In this document: in pieces, positions 35,169-44,112 of the stretch
Position numbering within the stretch: position 1 is the first letter of the stretch
How the letters are laid out: every line of letters starts with the position of its first letter
DNA from: Aquibium oceanicum
GTDB lineage: Bacteria > Pseudomonadota > Alphaproteobacteria > Rhizobiales > Rhizobiaceae
Length of the DNA stretch: 64,000 bases
Assembly: GCF_001889605.1 (NCBI RefSeq)
Contig: NZ_CP018171.1
Coordinates: 2,192,501 to 2,256,500 of the forward strand
Reading direction: 5' to 3'
Program-made: the position numbers and the translations under genes
The notes under the pieces: model-generated
What the model was told of the DNA's origin: nothing
Database searches by the model: none
The model's input: the letters and a program-made list of their open reading frames with translations, nothing else

Positions 35169-35651
35169 TCAGCGCTTGGAGAACTGGAACGAACGACGGG
35201 CCTTGGCCTTGCCGTACTTCTTGCGCTCCACGGTACGCGAGTCGCGGGTCAGGAAGCCGCCCTTCTTCAGAACCGAGCGGAGGGTCGGCTCGTAGTAGGT
35301 CAGCGCCTTGGAGATGCCGTGGCGCACCGCGCCGGCCTGTCCCGACAGGCCGCCGCCGACGACGGTCGCGATGACGTCGTACTGGCCTTCGCGGTTGGCC
35401 GCGAGAATCGGCTGCTTCAGGATCATCTGCAGCACCGGACGCGCGAAGTACGCGTTGAAATCCTTGTCGTTGACGGTGATGCGGCCGGTGCCGGGGCGAA
35501 CCCAAACGCGGGCGATCGCGTCCTTGCGCTTGCCCGTCGCATAGGCGCGGCCCTGCGCATCGAGCTTCTGCACGTGGACGGGAGCGGCCGGCTGCTCGGA
35601 GGTCACTCCGGTTGCGGTGCCGAGATCGGCGAGCGAGTTGAGATCAGCCAT
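35169..35651 (-). CDS. rpsI: 30S ribosomal protein S9
   Basis: A 160-residue S9: [39 protein letters not shown] and the basic C terminus [11 protein letters not shown] whose tail reaches the P-site tRNA. The about 30-residue N-terminal extension is typical of alphaproteobacteria. ATG overlaps the end of rplM by 8 bp, so translation is coupled. Confidence 0.97.
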   Translation of the reverse strand: MADLNSLADLGTATGVTSEQPAAPVHVQKLDAQGRAYATGKRKDAIARVWVRPGTGRITVNDKDFNAYFARPVLQMILKQPILAANREGQYDVIATVVGGGLSGQAGAVRHGISKALTYYEPTLRSVLKKGGFLTRDSRTVERKKYGKAKARRSFQFSKR

Positions 35652-36117
35652 AGGCCTGTACCCTTACGTTCTTCTTGCTCATCGAGGCCACATCCAGCGT
35701 CTCGGGCTGCTGGGCTTCGTGAGGGTGGGCCGCGCCGGCATAGACGCGGAGGTTCTTCATCTGGCGACGACCGAGCGGACCGCGCGGGATCATGCGCTCG
35801 ACGGCCTTCTCCAGCACGCGCTCGGGGAAACGGCCCTCGAGCAGGTCGCGGGCGGTCCGTTCCTTCACGCCGCCCGGATGGCCGGTGTGCCAGTAGTAGA
35901 TCTTGTCGTTGTACTTCTTGCCGGTCAGCACCACCTTGTCCGCGTTGATGATGACGACGTTGTCGCCGTCGTCGACATGCGGGGTGAAAGTCGGCTTGTG
36001 CTTGCCGCGCAGGCGGTTGGCGACGATGGTTGCAAGACGTCCGAGGACCAGGCCTTCGGCGTCGATCAGCACCCACTTCTTCGTCACCTCCGCAGGCTTC
36101 TGCGAAAAGGTTCTCAT
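35644..36117 (-). CDS. rplM: 50S ribosomal protein L13
   Basis: A 157-residue L13: [56 protein letters not shown] at 36117 starts MRTFSQKP; an in-frame upstream extension would run through the promoter and is rejected. First gene of the rplM-rpsI operon with a strong promoter 128 bp upstream. Confidence 0.97.
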   Translation of the reverse strand: MRTFSQKPAEVTKKWVLIDAEGLVLGRLATIVANRLRGKHKPTFTPHVDDGDNVVIINADKVVLTGKKYNDKIYYWHTGHPGGVKERTARDLLEGRFPERVLEKAVERMIPRGPLGRRQMKNLRVYAGAAHPHEAQQPETLDVASMSKKNVRVQAYG

Positions 36118-36244
36118 CGGGCTACTTTCCTGTCGGACCTTCCGTCCCCTCGAGGGCGCGAAAGGCGTTTCTTGTTGCTTGCATTGGCGAGCTCTTGACC
36201 CGCCAAAATGAAACGGCGACCATCGGGCCGCTGCTTCGTGGCGG

Positions 36245-36273
36245 CTTATAGGCGAGGGCGCCATGCGCGTCAA
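36245..36273 (-). promoter_or_regulatory. Sigma-70-type promoter of rplM-rpsI
   Basis: On the minus strand TTGACG (36273-36268), a 17-bp spacer and TATAAG (36250-36245) are close to the consensus. Transcription from here would give a leader of about 120 nt before rplM, long enough for structure or autoregulation. Confidence 0.75.
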
Positions 36274-36329
36274 GAGCGATTATCGCGCGGCTCAGGCAAT
36301 AATGCTATTAAAAACAATAAGTTAGAAAC

Positions 36330-36347
36330 GCGGTAACTTGATACCGC
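36330..36347 (-). terminator. Weak terminator after the thioesterase gene
   Basis: Perfect 6-bp stem GCGGTA/TACCGC with a 6-nt loop, 15 bp after the stop on the minus strand, followed by a T-rich but interrupted stretch. Plausible, not certain. Confidence 0.4.
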
Positions 36348-36362
36348 ATCTGAATTGGCTGT

Positions 36363-36812
36363 TCAGCGCTTCGGCGGCACCGAATAGGTCCCCGTCGCAT
36401 GCGCCACGGTAAGCCGTTCCGGCCCTGCAACGATGTCGATGTCGAACACCATGAGGCTCCTGCCGAGCTTGATGATACGGCAATGGCCGTCGATCGGGCC
36501 GGGTCCGGCCTTGCGTACGAAGTTGATGTTGAGGTTGGTCGTCACCGACAGCGCTTCGGGGCCTGCATGCGACAGCACGCAGACATAGCCGCCGATGTCG
36601 GCCAGCGTGAACAGGCAGGGGCCCGACACCGTGCCGCCGGGCCTGAGGTGCCGTTCGTTCGCGTTGAGCCGCACCGTGCAGCCGCCGGGGAAGACGTCCG
36701 TCGCGAGATAGTCGGCATACTCCGAATTGAGCTGCGGATAGACTTCGCCCATCATCCGGTTGACCTCCTCGGCGTTCATCACCGGCATGAGGGGAGGGGT
36801 GTTCTTCGTCAT
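36363..36812 (-). CDS. PaaI-like hotdog thioesterase
   Basis: A 149-residue hotdog-fold acyl-CoA thioesterase. Visible: a central helix region PGGTVSGPCLFTLADIGGYV, LSVTTNLNINFVRKAGPG and a C-terminal strand VAHATGTYSVP. ATG at 36812 lies 20 bp after the crotonase stop, so the two are probably co-transcribed and may act together in acyl-CoA turnover. Substrate unknown. Confidence 0.85.
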   Translation of the reverse strand: MTKNTPPLMPVMNAEEVNRMMGEVYPQLNSEYADYLATDVFPGGCTVRLNANERHLRPGGTVSGPCLFTLADIGGYVCVLSHAGPEALSVTTNLNINFVRKAGPGPIDGHCRIIKLGRSLMVFDIDIVAGPERLTVAHATGTYSVPPKR

Positions 36813-36831
36813 GGCATCCACCGGGGTGTCG

Positions 36832-37698
36832 TCAGGTTTTCGGGGCATTGATCGGGCGGTTCTGGGTCCAGTCGAACGTGCCGAGGTCGCGCTCGCGAAC
36901 GGCATGCTTCCAGCCCATCTCCTCCGCCCGGTGCTTGAAATTGAGCCCTTCGGGCGAATGCCGGGTGATACCGTCGAAGATCGTGGCGAACATCTGCGTC
37001 TGCTTCAGCCCCATCGCCTCGATCGCCTGGTTCACCACCAGCTTCTGCATCATCAGCTGGTTGACCGGAACCCCGGCCATGCGCTCGGCCAACCGCTCGA
37101 CTTCGCCGTCCAGTTCCGTGGCGGGAACCGACTTGAGCACCAGCCCCATGCGTTCGGCTTCGGAGCCCTTGATCTTGTCGCCGGTGAAGAGCATGCGCTT
37201 TGCCCGTTCCGGTCCCAGCCGGTAGACCCACATCGCCGTCGTCGGGCAGCCCCAGACGCGCACGGGCATGTAGCCGATCTCGGCGTCGTCGGCCATGACG
37301 ATCATGTCGGAGCAGAGCGCGATGTCGGAGCCGCCGGCGACCGCGAAACCGTGCACCTTGCAGATCACCGGACGGTGCGAGCGCCAGAGCGACATGAAGA
37401 GGTCCGTGTTGCGCATCATGAAGGCGTAATCCTTCATCGGGTCCCACGGCATGTCCTGGGTAACCGAATTGCCGGCGCCTCCGGCGGCCTCGGCGTAGTA
37501 GATGAGGTCGTAGCCTGCACAGAACGCGCGCCCCGCGCCCGAAAGCACGATAACGTGCACACCGGCATCGGCGTTCGCCTCCTCGACGGCCGCGGCCAGT
37601 TCGCGCGGAAGATCGTCGTCGATCGCGTTCAAAACGTCGGGACGGTTGAGCGTGATGCGCCCGATCCGCCCGTCCTTCTCATAGAGCACTTTCGGCAC
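36832..37698 (-). CDS. Enoyl-CoA hydratase/isomerase (crotonase) family
   Basis: A 288-residue crotonase: ITLNRPDVLNAIDDDL, oxyanion-hole segments AGRAFCAGYDL and VAGGSDIALCSDMIV, followed by EIGYMPVRVWGCPTTAMW. In the second active-site region the usual catalytic Glu pair is replaced by Val/Trp-rich sequence, so the reaction may differ from simple hydration. Divergent from another crotonase gene; upstream of the thioesterase. Confidence 0.87.
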   Translation of the reverse strand: MPKVLYEKDGRIGRITLNRPDVLNAIDDDLPRELAAAVEEANADAGVHVIVLSGAGRAFCAGYDLIYYAEAAGGAGNSVTQDMPWDPMKDYAFMMRNTDLFMSLWRSHRPVICKVHGFAVAGGSDIALCSDMIVMADDAEIGYMPVRVWGCPTTAMWVYRLGPERAKRMLFTGDKIKGSEAERMGLVLKSVPATELDGEVERLAERMAGVPVNQLMMQKLVVNQAIEAMGLKQTQMFATIFDGITRHSPEGLNFKHRAEEMGWKHAVRERDLGTFDWTQNRPINAPKT

Positions 37699-37825
37699 CG
37701 TATCCTCCCTGTTCCGGTTCCGTTTGCGTAAACGTCAAACAGCTTCGCCATTTCCCGGCTGTTCTTCAAGGCGGTCCGTGTTAGTTCTCTTGGGCCAGCC
37801 GGACGGCGTTTACGAGGAGATTTTC

Positions 37826-38647
37826 ATGGCTGAGGTGGTCGCAATGAAGCGCCCGGATGCGGAAGGGCCGGTGGCATCGCATCTGTCCGGCGGCGTGCTG
37901 ACGCTGACGCTCGTCAACCCGCCCGCCAACGCGCTATCGCTCGCCACGATGGAGGCGCTCCAGGCCGCTCTCGACCGCGCGAGAGAGGACGATGCGGTCA
38001 GGGTCGTCGTCATCGCAGCGGCGGGAAAGGTCTTCTGCGCCGGCCACGATCTCAAGGAACTGACGGCCCACAGGTCGGATGCGGATCGCGGCCGAGCCTT
38101 CTACGAACGGACGATGCGCGCTTGCTCGGACCTGATGCAGTCGATCGTCCGGCTGCCCAAGCCGGTGATCGCCGAGGTGGCAGGGGTCGCGAGCGCGGCG
38201 GGCTGCCAGTTGGTGGCCAGCTGCGATCTCGCCATCGCGACCACCGAGACGACGTTCGCCACGCCCGGCGTCAACATCGGCCTTTTCTGCTCGACGCCGA
38301 TGGTCGCCCTGTCGCGCAACGTGTCGCGCAAGCACGCGATGGAAATGCTGCTCACAGGCGAGATGATCGACGCCACCACGGCACGGGAGTTCGGCCTCGT
38401 CAACCGCGTGGTGCCGCCGGAGTACCTGAATCAGATCGTGCGGAAATACGCAGAAACCATTGTTTCCAAATCGCCCCTGACGCTGAAGATCGGCAAGGAA
38501 GCCTTCTACGCGCAAGCCGAGATGGGGCTTTCCGACGCCTATGACTATGCGGCCAAAGTGATGGTCGAGAACATGATGGCCCGTGACGCCGAGGAGGGCA
38601 TCGGCGCCTTCATCGAAAAGCGCAAGCCGGAGTGGACGGGGGAGTAA
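37826..38647 (+). CDS. Enoyl-CoA hydratase family (crotonase)
   Basis: A 273-residue crotonase: LTLVNPPANALSLATMEALQ, AGKVFCAGHDLKEL, and VAGVASAAGCQLVASCDLAIA with FATPGVNIGLFCSTPMVAL. It resembles rhizobial ECHDC3-like members. ATG at 37826 follows GAGGAG; a longer upstream start is unlikely. The next gene starts one base after its stop. Confidence 0.9.
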   Translation: MAEVVAMKRPDAEGPVASHLSGGVLTLTLVNPPANALSLATMEALQAALDRAREDDAVRVVVIAAAGKVFCAGHDLKELTAHRSDADRGRAFYERTMRACSDLMQSIVRLPKPVIAEVAGVASAAGCQLVASCDLAIATTETTFATPGVNIGLFCSTPMVALSRNVSRKHAMEMLLTGEMIDATTAREFGLVNRVVPPEYLNQIVRKYAETIVSKSPLTLKIGKEAFYAQAEMGLSDAYDYAAKVMVENMMARDAEEGIGAFIEKRKPEWTGE

Positions 38648-38648
38648 A

Positions 38649-38882
38649 ATGGCTCTGATAACGACGCTGGAGCGGGGCGATATGCAGCGAATGCAACTGC
38701 ACGAGGCGGCTGAAGCCAGGTATTTCGAGCAAGAGTTAGATGGACGGAAACTGCTTCAAATATCCACTTTTGGACGACCAACACGGGATATTCCCGGGAA
38801 AGTTAGTCAGACAATTCAACTGAACGAAGAGTCAGCGGAGCAATTGTTCAAGATTCTAAAGCAGCATTTTGGTTTTTCCTAA
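38649..38882 (+). CDS. AT-rich 77-aa conserved hypothetical protein
   Basis: A 77-residue soluble protein. It resembles a small uncharacterised proteobacterial family (RxxLQI-TFG, R-IPGKxSQ, N-ESAEQLFKIL), sometimes mislabelled methionyl-tRNA formyltransferase. ATG is one base after the upstream crotonase stop, with GGGGAG before it. The last two thirds are much more AT-rich than all neighbours, with codons rare here (TTA, CTA, ATA, AGT, TCA), a sign of recent transfer. Function unknown. Confidence 0.7.
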   Translation: MALITTLERGDMQRMQLHEAAEARYFEQELDGRKLLQISTFGRPTRDIPGKVSQTIQLNEESAEQLFKILKQHFGFS

Positions 38883-38883
38883 G

Positions 38884-39309
38884 GTGGAACCCCGCATCTC
38901 CATCGTCACGCTGGGCGTGGCCGATCTCGATCGGTCAGTCGCCTTCTACGAAGCGATGGGACTGACCCGCAACCAGGCCGTCACGGACGGAGTCGCCTTC
39001 TTCCAGATGGGCGGGATCATTCTCGGGCTCTGGCCGCGGAAGGAATTGGCCACCGACGCAGGGGTTGACGAAGCGGGTTCCGGCTTTCGCGGCGTCGCGC
39101 TAGCCTACAACACGCGCTCCGACGAGGAAGTAGGCGCCGTCCTCGACGCCGCCGCGAAAGCCGGAGGCAGGATCGTCCGCGCAGCCGGCCGCGCCTTCTG
39201 GGGCGGGTGGTACGGCTACTTCGCCGATCCCGACGGGCATCTGTGGGAAGTCGCTCACAATCCCGCCTTTCCCATCGCGGACGACGGCACGATCTCGCTG
39301 CCCGGCTGA
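38884..39309 (+). CDS. VOC/glyoxalase family protein
   Basis: A 141-residue vicinal-oxygen-chelate protein: RISIVTLGVADLDRSVAFYE, GVAFFQMGGIILGLWPR and GYFADPDGHLWEVAHNP, whose Glu is a metal ligand in many relatives. GTG at 38884 begins one base after the AT-rich gene's stop; a TTG at 38869 would add five residues. Substrate unknown. Confidence 0.88.
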   Translation: MEPRISIVTLGVADLDRSVAFYEAMGLTRNQAVTDGVAFFQMGGIILGLWPRKELATDAGVDEAGSGFRGVALAYNTRSDEEVGAVLDAAAKAGGRIVRAAGRAFWGGWYGYFADPDGHLWEVAHNPAFPIADDGTISLPG

Positions 39310-39376
39310 CCTTCGCCGGAATCCCGCCGCTATCGTCATGTCTGGTGTCGGCGAAGGGACGACGGAGATACCGACC

Positions 39377-40189
39377 ATGGCCATGCGCCTGGCCGCGGCC
39401 CTAGTCCTGTTGTTCGCCACCGCCGCCGAGGCTTCTGCACAGGATGCCGCGCCGCTCTATCCCGAAATGGTGCTCGAAACCGACGACAGCTACTCCGCCG
39501 ATGCCGGTCTGACGGCGTTCAGAACCGCCTTGATAGAAGCCAGCGCGACGCTCGTCGTTACTCCCGCCGGCCGGATGCTCGATCCGGATGCCATGCTTCC
39601 GTTTCTCGCCCGGGAGGTGGAGTTCTTCGTCGGCCAGGGTGGAGACACGTACCGCGACGCGTTCGTGTCGCTTGGAGGGCATCCCGCCCGAAGGGCGCTC
39701 GAAATGGCCGGGCGGCTATCGCACGAAAGCGAAAGCATCGATCCCGTCGTGTACAGACGCTACGGCATGAACGCGCTCGCGGCGCTTGCCGGAGAACCGA
39801 CGGTAGGGCGGACGGAATGGCTGGGCGGGCGTATCTGCACGGCGAGCTATGGTAGGATTTCCTGGCCCGACTGGATCGCGCTCGACGCCACGCTGCGGAC
39901 CCTCGACCGCCGCGAATGGGCGATCGCCGCCGCTGTGGATGGCGAGGGGGCGGAGGGCCTGGCAGGGATCGGCTGGCCCAAACCCTATCAGATGGTGCCG
40001 ATATCGCCGGGCCAGAAACGCTCCGGCGGCTGGCTGGGCGTTCTCGAACCGCAAGGCGGCACGGTCTTCTTCCGCACGTCCTACAGCCCGCACGCCAGCC
40101 ATTTCGCGCCTTACCTCAATTCCCACCTGTGCTTCGAGCAGCGCGGCGGCGAATGGAAAGTCTCGGCCGTCGCGATACGGCTTGATTGA
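39377..40189 (+). CDS. Exported protein of unknown function
   Basis: A 270-residue protein with a signal peptide (MAMRLAAALVLLFATAAEASAQ). The mature domain is not recognised; it has two cysteines (GGRICTASYG, SHLCFEQRG) placed for one disulfide and a beta-rich C-terminal half (GGTVFFRTSYSPH, WKVSAVAIRLD). It probably acts in the periplasm. It sits between the VOC gene and a CoA-binding protein gene, all on the plus strand. Confidence 0.75.
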   Translation: MAMRLAAALVLLFATAAEASAQDAAPLYPEMVLETDDSYSADAGLTAFRTALIEASATLVVTPAGRMLDPDAMLPFLAREVEFFVGQGGDTYRDAFVSLGGHPARRALEMAGRLSHESESIDPVVYRRYGMNALAALAGEPTVGRTEWLGGRICTASYGRISWPDWIALDATLRTLDRREWAIAAAVDGEGAEGLAGIGWPKPYQMVPISPGQKRSGGWLGVLEPQGGTVFFRTSYSPHASHFAPYLNSHLCFEQRGGEWKVSAVAIRLD

Positions 40190-40216
40190 TCGCCTGTGGT
40201 ACTGCAAACCGGATGC

Positions 40217-40738
40217 ATGAACCACGACGCTTACGAAAACAGCTACATCTCCGGCATTCTTCACGACGTGAAAACGATCGCCATCGTCGGCGCCTCGGCC
40301 AACGACGTGCGGCCCTCGCACTTCGTCACCAAGTACCTCATCGACAAGGGCTATACGGTCTTCCCGATCAATCCCGGCCACGCCGACAAGGAGATGCTGG
40401 GCCGCATGACTTATGCGAGACTGGCGGACGTTCCCGAGCCCATCGACATGGTCGATGTCTTCCGCGCCTCCGATGCCGTCCCGGCGATCGTCGACGAGGC
40501 CCTGGCCTTGGATCCGCTTCCCAAGGTGATCTGGACGCAACTCGGCGTGCGCAACGACGAGGCCGCCGCCAAGGCGGAGGCCGCCGGCGTCAAGGTTGTC
40601 ATGAACCGCTGTCCCAAAATCGAGTACGGCCGCCTTTCGGGCGAGATCGGCTGGAACGGCGTGAACAGCCGCCTGATCTCGTCGAAAAAGCCCGTCATGC
40701 GCCAGGGTTTCCAGAGCTTCGGCATAAGGCAGAGGTAG
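40217..40738 (+). CDS. CoA-binding domain protein (YccU type)
   Basis: A 173-residue Rossmann-fold CoA_binding_2 protein: KTIAIVGASANDVRPSHFVT, GYTVFPINPG, VDVFRASDAVPAIV and VVMNRCPKIEYGR. In many rhizobia this gene lies directly upstream of the homocysteine synthase gene; here an AraC gene and an orphan nuoB have come between. ATG at 40217 chosen over a GTG at 40196. Ligand and partner are uncertain. Confidence 0.85.
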   Translation: MNHDAYENSYISGILHDVKTIAIVGASANDVRPSHFVTKYLIDKGYTVFPINPGHADKEMLGRMTYARLADVPEPIDMVDVFRASDAVPAIVDEALALDPLPKVIWTQLGVRNDEAAAKAEAAGVKVVMNRCPKIEYGRLSGEIGWNGVNSRLISSKKPVMRQGFQSFGIRQR

Positions 40739-40767
40739 GCGGTTGCAAGGTAGCGTCGATTGGCCGG

Positions 40768-41652
40768 TCAATCGTATCGCATCCCGAGCAGCCGGTAGGG
40801 CCAGTAGCTCTCCTTGGTCGCAATGAGCCGGAGGATCTTCGCGGGCGGCATGCCGGTCATCCGGCGTACCTCCCGGATCATGTGCGCCTGATCGGCGAAG
40901 CCCGCCTCGACCGCCAGTCCGGCATAGTCGTTACCGGTGCCGTCCGACATCACCCGTGCGAACAGTTCCTCGTTGCGAACGAGCAGCGAAAGCTCGCGTT
41001 GCGTACGTCCGGTCTGGCGCTTGATGCGCCTCTGCAACTGCCGCAGGCTCCGCCCCGTACTCGACAGCGCCGCGCGCGTTGCCAACGCCGTCGCCCAGTC
41101 CCGCATCCAGAAGGGCGATACCCCGCCTTTCGGCCGCCTCTGCGCCCACAGTTGCGCAATCTGCTCCTCAAAACATGCGAACTTCTGCTCGGCGCTTCCA
41201 TTCTGGAACACCGGCAGCAGCATCTCGATCAGGTCGGGCCGCAATACCTCTTCGCCCGCCAAGTGTCTGTTGAAGAGCGGTGCAATGCGCGTGCCCGTCA
41301 GAACTTCCCAGACGTCGGGGTAGAAACCGACGGTCAGGACGAACACGGGACCCTCGCTCCAGGTCGTCACCGGCGTGCTGCCAGGTCCGGAGACCATCAG
41401 CCGCGGGAGCGCGATCCCGGTCTCGGGCGCGTTCATGTGTGCATCAGTCTCGACGAGATGCAGCTGCCCCTCGAAGTGGAAGGTCAACGAGCAATAGGGC
41501 GACAGGGGAAAATGATTGAAGCGGTCCTCGTGCGGTAGGGTGCGTCCCCGTGTGTCGCGGACGATGCCCAGCACGATGCAGCCCGCGAGGGTGGGACGAG
41601 GCATGAGCAGCACGGCACCCCGCGCTTGGAGTTTCGTGTCGGCCCGGGTCAT
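40768..41652 (-). CDS. AraC-family transcriptional regulator
   Basis: A 294-residue regulator with an effector domain (about 10-180) and a C-terminal double helix-turn-helix (about 200-285): [20 protein letters not shown] and [21 protein letters not shown]. Divergent from the orphan nuoB gene, starting 83 bp away, so it may control that gene. Effector unknown. Confidence 0.87.
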   Translation of the reverse strand: MTRADTKLQARGAVLLMPRPTLAGCIVLGIVRDTRGRTLPHEDRFNHFPLSPYCSLTFHFEGQLHLVETDAHMNAPETGIALPRLMVSGPGSTPVTTWSEGPVFVLTVGFYPDVWEVLTGTRIAPLFNRHLAGEEVLRPDLIEMLLPVFQNGSAEQKFACFEEQIAQLWAQRRPKGGVSPFWMRDWATALATRAALSSTGRSLRQLQRRIKRQTGRTQRELSLLVRNEELFARVMSDGTGNDYAGLAVEAGFADQAHMIREVRRMTGMPPAKILRLIATKESYWPYRLLGMRYD

Positions 41653-41735
41653 CGCCTTTCGATCGTGCGGCGTCGTTTCGCTTCAATACCGTTCCCGTCG
41701 ATCATCGCACGATCATGGCTCCTGGAAGGATGCCA

Positions 41736-42269
41736 ATGCAAGGTGATGCCGCGATGCTCGATCAGAACCACTCACCGTACAACCCGCATGCCGGTCTTTC
41801 GGATGTCCTTGCCGACAAGGGATTTTTCGTGACGAGCACGCAGGACCTGATCGGATGGGCCCGCACGGGCTCGCTCCATCAGCTTGCCTTCGGTCTCGCG
41901 TGCTGCGCGGTTGAGATGATGCAGATGTTCGGCCCGCGATACGATTTCGAGCGCTTCGGCATGGCGCTGCCCGGAACGCCGCGCCAGGCCGACCTGATGA
42001 TCATCGCCGGCACGCTGACCAACAAGATGGCTCCCGCCTTGCGCAAGGTCTACGACCAGTTGGCGGAGCCGCGCTATGTCATCTCGATGGGAAGCTGCGC
42101 CAACGGTGGCGGCTACTACCACTACTCCTACTCGGTGGTTCGCGGATGCGACCGGATCGTTCCCGTCGACATCTACGTGCCGGGCTGTCCCCCCACCGCT
42201 GAGGCCCTGCTCTACGCCGTGCTTCTCCTGCAGAAGAAGATCAGGCGCACTTCGACCATAGAGCGTTGA
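41736..42269 (+). CDS. nuoB: Orphan NADH-quinone oxidoreductase subunit B paralogue
   Basis: A 177-residue NuoB-type protein carrying the N2 [4Fe-4S] cluster ligands: adjacent Cys pair in [25 protein letters not shown] and [13 protein letters not shown]. The rest matches complex I NuoB closely ([36 protein letters not shown]). ATG at 41736 follows GGAAGGA; earlier ATGs at 41715 and 41730 are possible. No other nuo gene lies in the window. It may be an isozyme subunit that substitutes in complex I, or part of a small hydrogenase-like system. All four ligand cysteines are present, so it is not obviously decayed. Confidence 0.88.
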   Translation: MQGDAAMLDQNHSPYNPHAGLSDVLADKGFFVTSTQDLIGWARTGSLHQLAFGLACCAVEMMQMFGPRYDFERFGMALPGTPRQADLMIIAGTLTNKMAPALRKVYDQLAEPRYVISMGSCANGGGYYHYSYSVVRGCDRIVPVDIYVPGCPPTAEALLYAVLLLQKKIRRTSTIER

Positions 42270-42420
42270 GGCGGGTGGCGACATTCCGCCGAAAGGACAT
42301 GCTCCCGTCTTTCACTGGAACGAGAATCCCTGCGCCAACCACTTTCGGCAACAATCTCCTTTGCGCTTTGCCGCGGCCTTTGCCATGAATGCCGCCGAAG
42401 AACTCCAGGAGGAAATGGAC

Positions 42421-43704
42421 ATGACCCAGCGCACACCGGGCTTCGATACGCTCGCCATCCACGCCGGCGCGCAGCCGGACCCCGCCACCGGTGCGCGGGC
42501 GACGCCGATCTACCAGACGACGGCCTACGTCTTCGACGACGTCGACCATGCCGCCTCGCTGTTCGGGCTGAAGGCCTTCGGCAACATCTACACCCGCATC
42601 ATGAACCCGACCCAGGCGGTGCTGGAGGAGCGGGTCGCAGCGCTCGAAGGCGGCACCGCTGCGCTGGCGACGGCATCCGGCCATGCCGCGCAGCTTTTGG
42701 TCTTCCACACGCTGATGCAGCCAGGCGCCAACTTCATCGCTGCCAAGAAGCTCTACGGCGGTTCGATCAACCAGTTCGGCCACGCCTTCAAGAATTTCGA
42801 CTGGCAGGTTCGCTGGGCCGACGTCGACGATCTGTCGACGATCGAGAGCCAGATCGACGACAAGACGCGTGCCATCTTCGTCGAGAGCCTCGCCAATCCG
42901 GGCGGCATCTTCGTCGATCTGGAGGCGATCGGCGAGATCGCCCGCCGCCACGGCCTGCCGTTCATTGTCGACAACACCATGGCGTCGCCCTACCTGCTGC
43001 GGCCGATCGAGCACGGCGCCGACATCGTGGTGCATTCGCTGACGAAATTCCTTGGCGGCCACGGGAATTCCATGGGCGGGGCGATCGTCGACGGCGGCAC
43101 GTTCGACTGGTCGAAGAGCGGCAACTATCCGATGCTGTCGCAGCCGCGGCCCGAATATGCCGGGATGGTGCTGCACGAGACCTTCGGCAACTTCGCCTTC
43201 GCCATCGCCTGCCGCGTGCTGGGCCTGCGCGATTTCGGCCCGGCGATCTCGCCCTTCAACGCCTTCATGATCCTGCAGGGCATCGAGACGCTGTCGCTGA
43301 GGATGCAGCGTCATTGCCAGAATGCGCTGAAGGTCGCGGAATGGCTGTCGAGCCATCCGCAAGTATCCTGGGTTTCGTATCCCGGCCTTCCTTCCGACGC
43401 GAACCATGCCATGATGAAGAAGTACTCGCCGAAGGGCGCTGGCGCGGTGTTCACCTTCGGGCTGAAGGGCGGCTTCGATGCCGGCGTGAAGGTGGTGGAG
43501 GGCGTCGAGCTCTTCTCGCATCTTGCCAATATCGGCGACGTGCGCTCGCTGATCATCCATCCTGCCTCCACCACGCACCGCCAGCTTTCCGACGAGCAGA
43601 AGGTCGCAGCCGGCGCCGGACCGGACGTCATTCGCCTTTCGGTCGGCATCGAGGAGGTCGAGGACATCATCGCCGACCTCGAGCAGGCGCTGGCGAAGGT
43701 CTGA
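42421..43704 (+). CDS. O-acetylhomoserine (or O-succinylhomoserine) sulfhydrylase
   Basis: A 427-residue PLP enzyme making homocysteine from activated homoserine and sulfide. Marks: [39 protein letters not shown], and PLP lysine in [13 protein letters not shown], plus [10 protein letters not shown]. Size and the [11 protein letters not shown] region match MetY-type enzymes. AGGAGGA 8 bases before ATG 42421 decides the start; an earlier ATG at 42361 is rejected. No SAM-II-like riboswitch is visible in the leader. Confidence 0.92.
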   Translation: MTQRTPGFDTLAIHAGAQPDPATGARATPIYQTTAYVFDDVDHAASLFGLKAFGNIYTRIMNPTQAVLEERVAALEGGTAALATASGHAAQLLVFHTLMQPGANFIAAKKLYGGSINQFGHAFKNFDWQVRWADVDDLSTIESQIDDKTRAIFVESLANPGGIFVDLEAIGEIARRHGLPFIVDNTMASPYLLRPIEHGADIVVHSLTKFLGGHGNSMGGAIVDGGTFDWSKSGNYPMLSQPRPEYAGMVLHETFGNFAFAIACRVLGLRDFGPAISPFNAFMILQGIETLSLRMQRHCQNALKVAEWLSSHPQVSWVSYPGLPSDANHAMMKKYSPKGAGAVFTFGLKGGFDAGVKVVEGVELFSHLANIGDVRSLIIHPASTTHRQLSDEQKVAAGAGPDVIRLSVGIEEVEDIIADLEQALAKV

Positions 43705-43709
43705 CGCTC

Positions 43710-44054
43710 GTGCGCCTGCTGGTTCCCGTCGACACCTTTGGCGTGGAGCCGGAGGAGGGCGCTCCGGCGCCCGACCGGGTGATCTCCGGCGATCCGCGCT
43801 TCCGCACCTGGAACGTGGAAGAGGCCGAGGGCGGCCTCTATTCCGGGCTTTGGGAAGCCTCGCCCGGCAAATGGCGGATCGAATACGACGAGTGGGAGTT
43901 CTGCCACATCCTGTCGGGGCGTTCGGTCATTTCAGGCGATGACGGCGAGACCCGGACGGTTGCGGCCGGCGACGCCTTCGTGATCCGCCCCGGCTTCAAG
44001 GGGACTTGGGAGGTGCTGGAGACGACGCGGAAGGAATATGTGATCAAAGCATAG
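43710..44054 (+). CDS. Cupin-domain protein (DUF861/EutQ-like)
   Basis: A 114-residue single cupin: WRIEYDEWEFCHILSGRSVI and GDAFVIRPGFKGTWEVLE. It starts at GTG 43710, 5 bp after the sulfhydrylase stop, and is almost surely co-transcribed with it. Small-molecule ligand unknown. Confidence 0.85.
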   Translation: MRLLVPVDTFGVEPEEGAPAPDRVISGDPRFRTWNVEEAEGGLYSGLWEASPGKWRIEYDEWEFCHILSGRSVISGDDGETRTVAAGDAFVIRPGFKGTWEVLETTRKEYVIKA

Positions 44055-44112
44055 CCCCAGGTGTCTCAAGGGAAACGGAGGCAGTTGATGAGGACCTTCC
44101 TCCGATAGGTCG

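Noticed and set aside
42270-42420. Possible SAM-II riboswitch before the homocysteine synthase gene
   Set aside because: The conserved GAUUU and GCUAAA-type segments of SAM-II are not present; only a small GC hairpin is seen.
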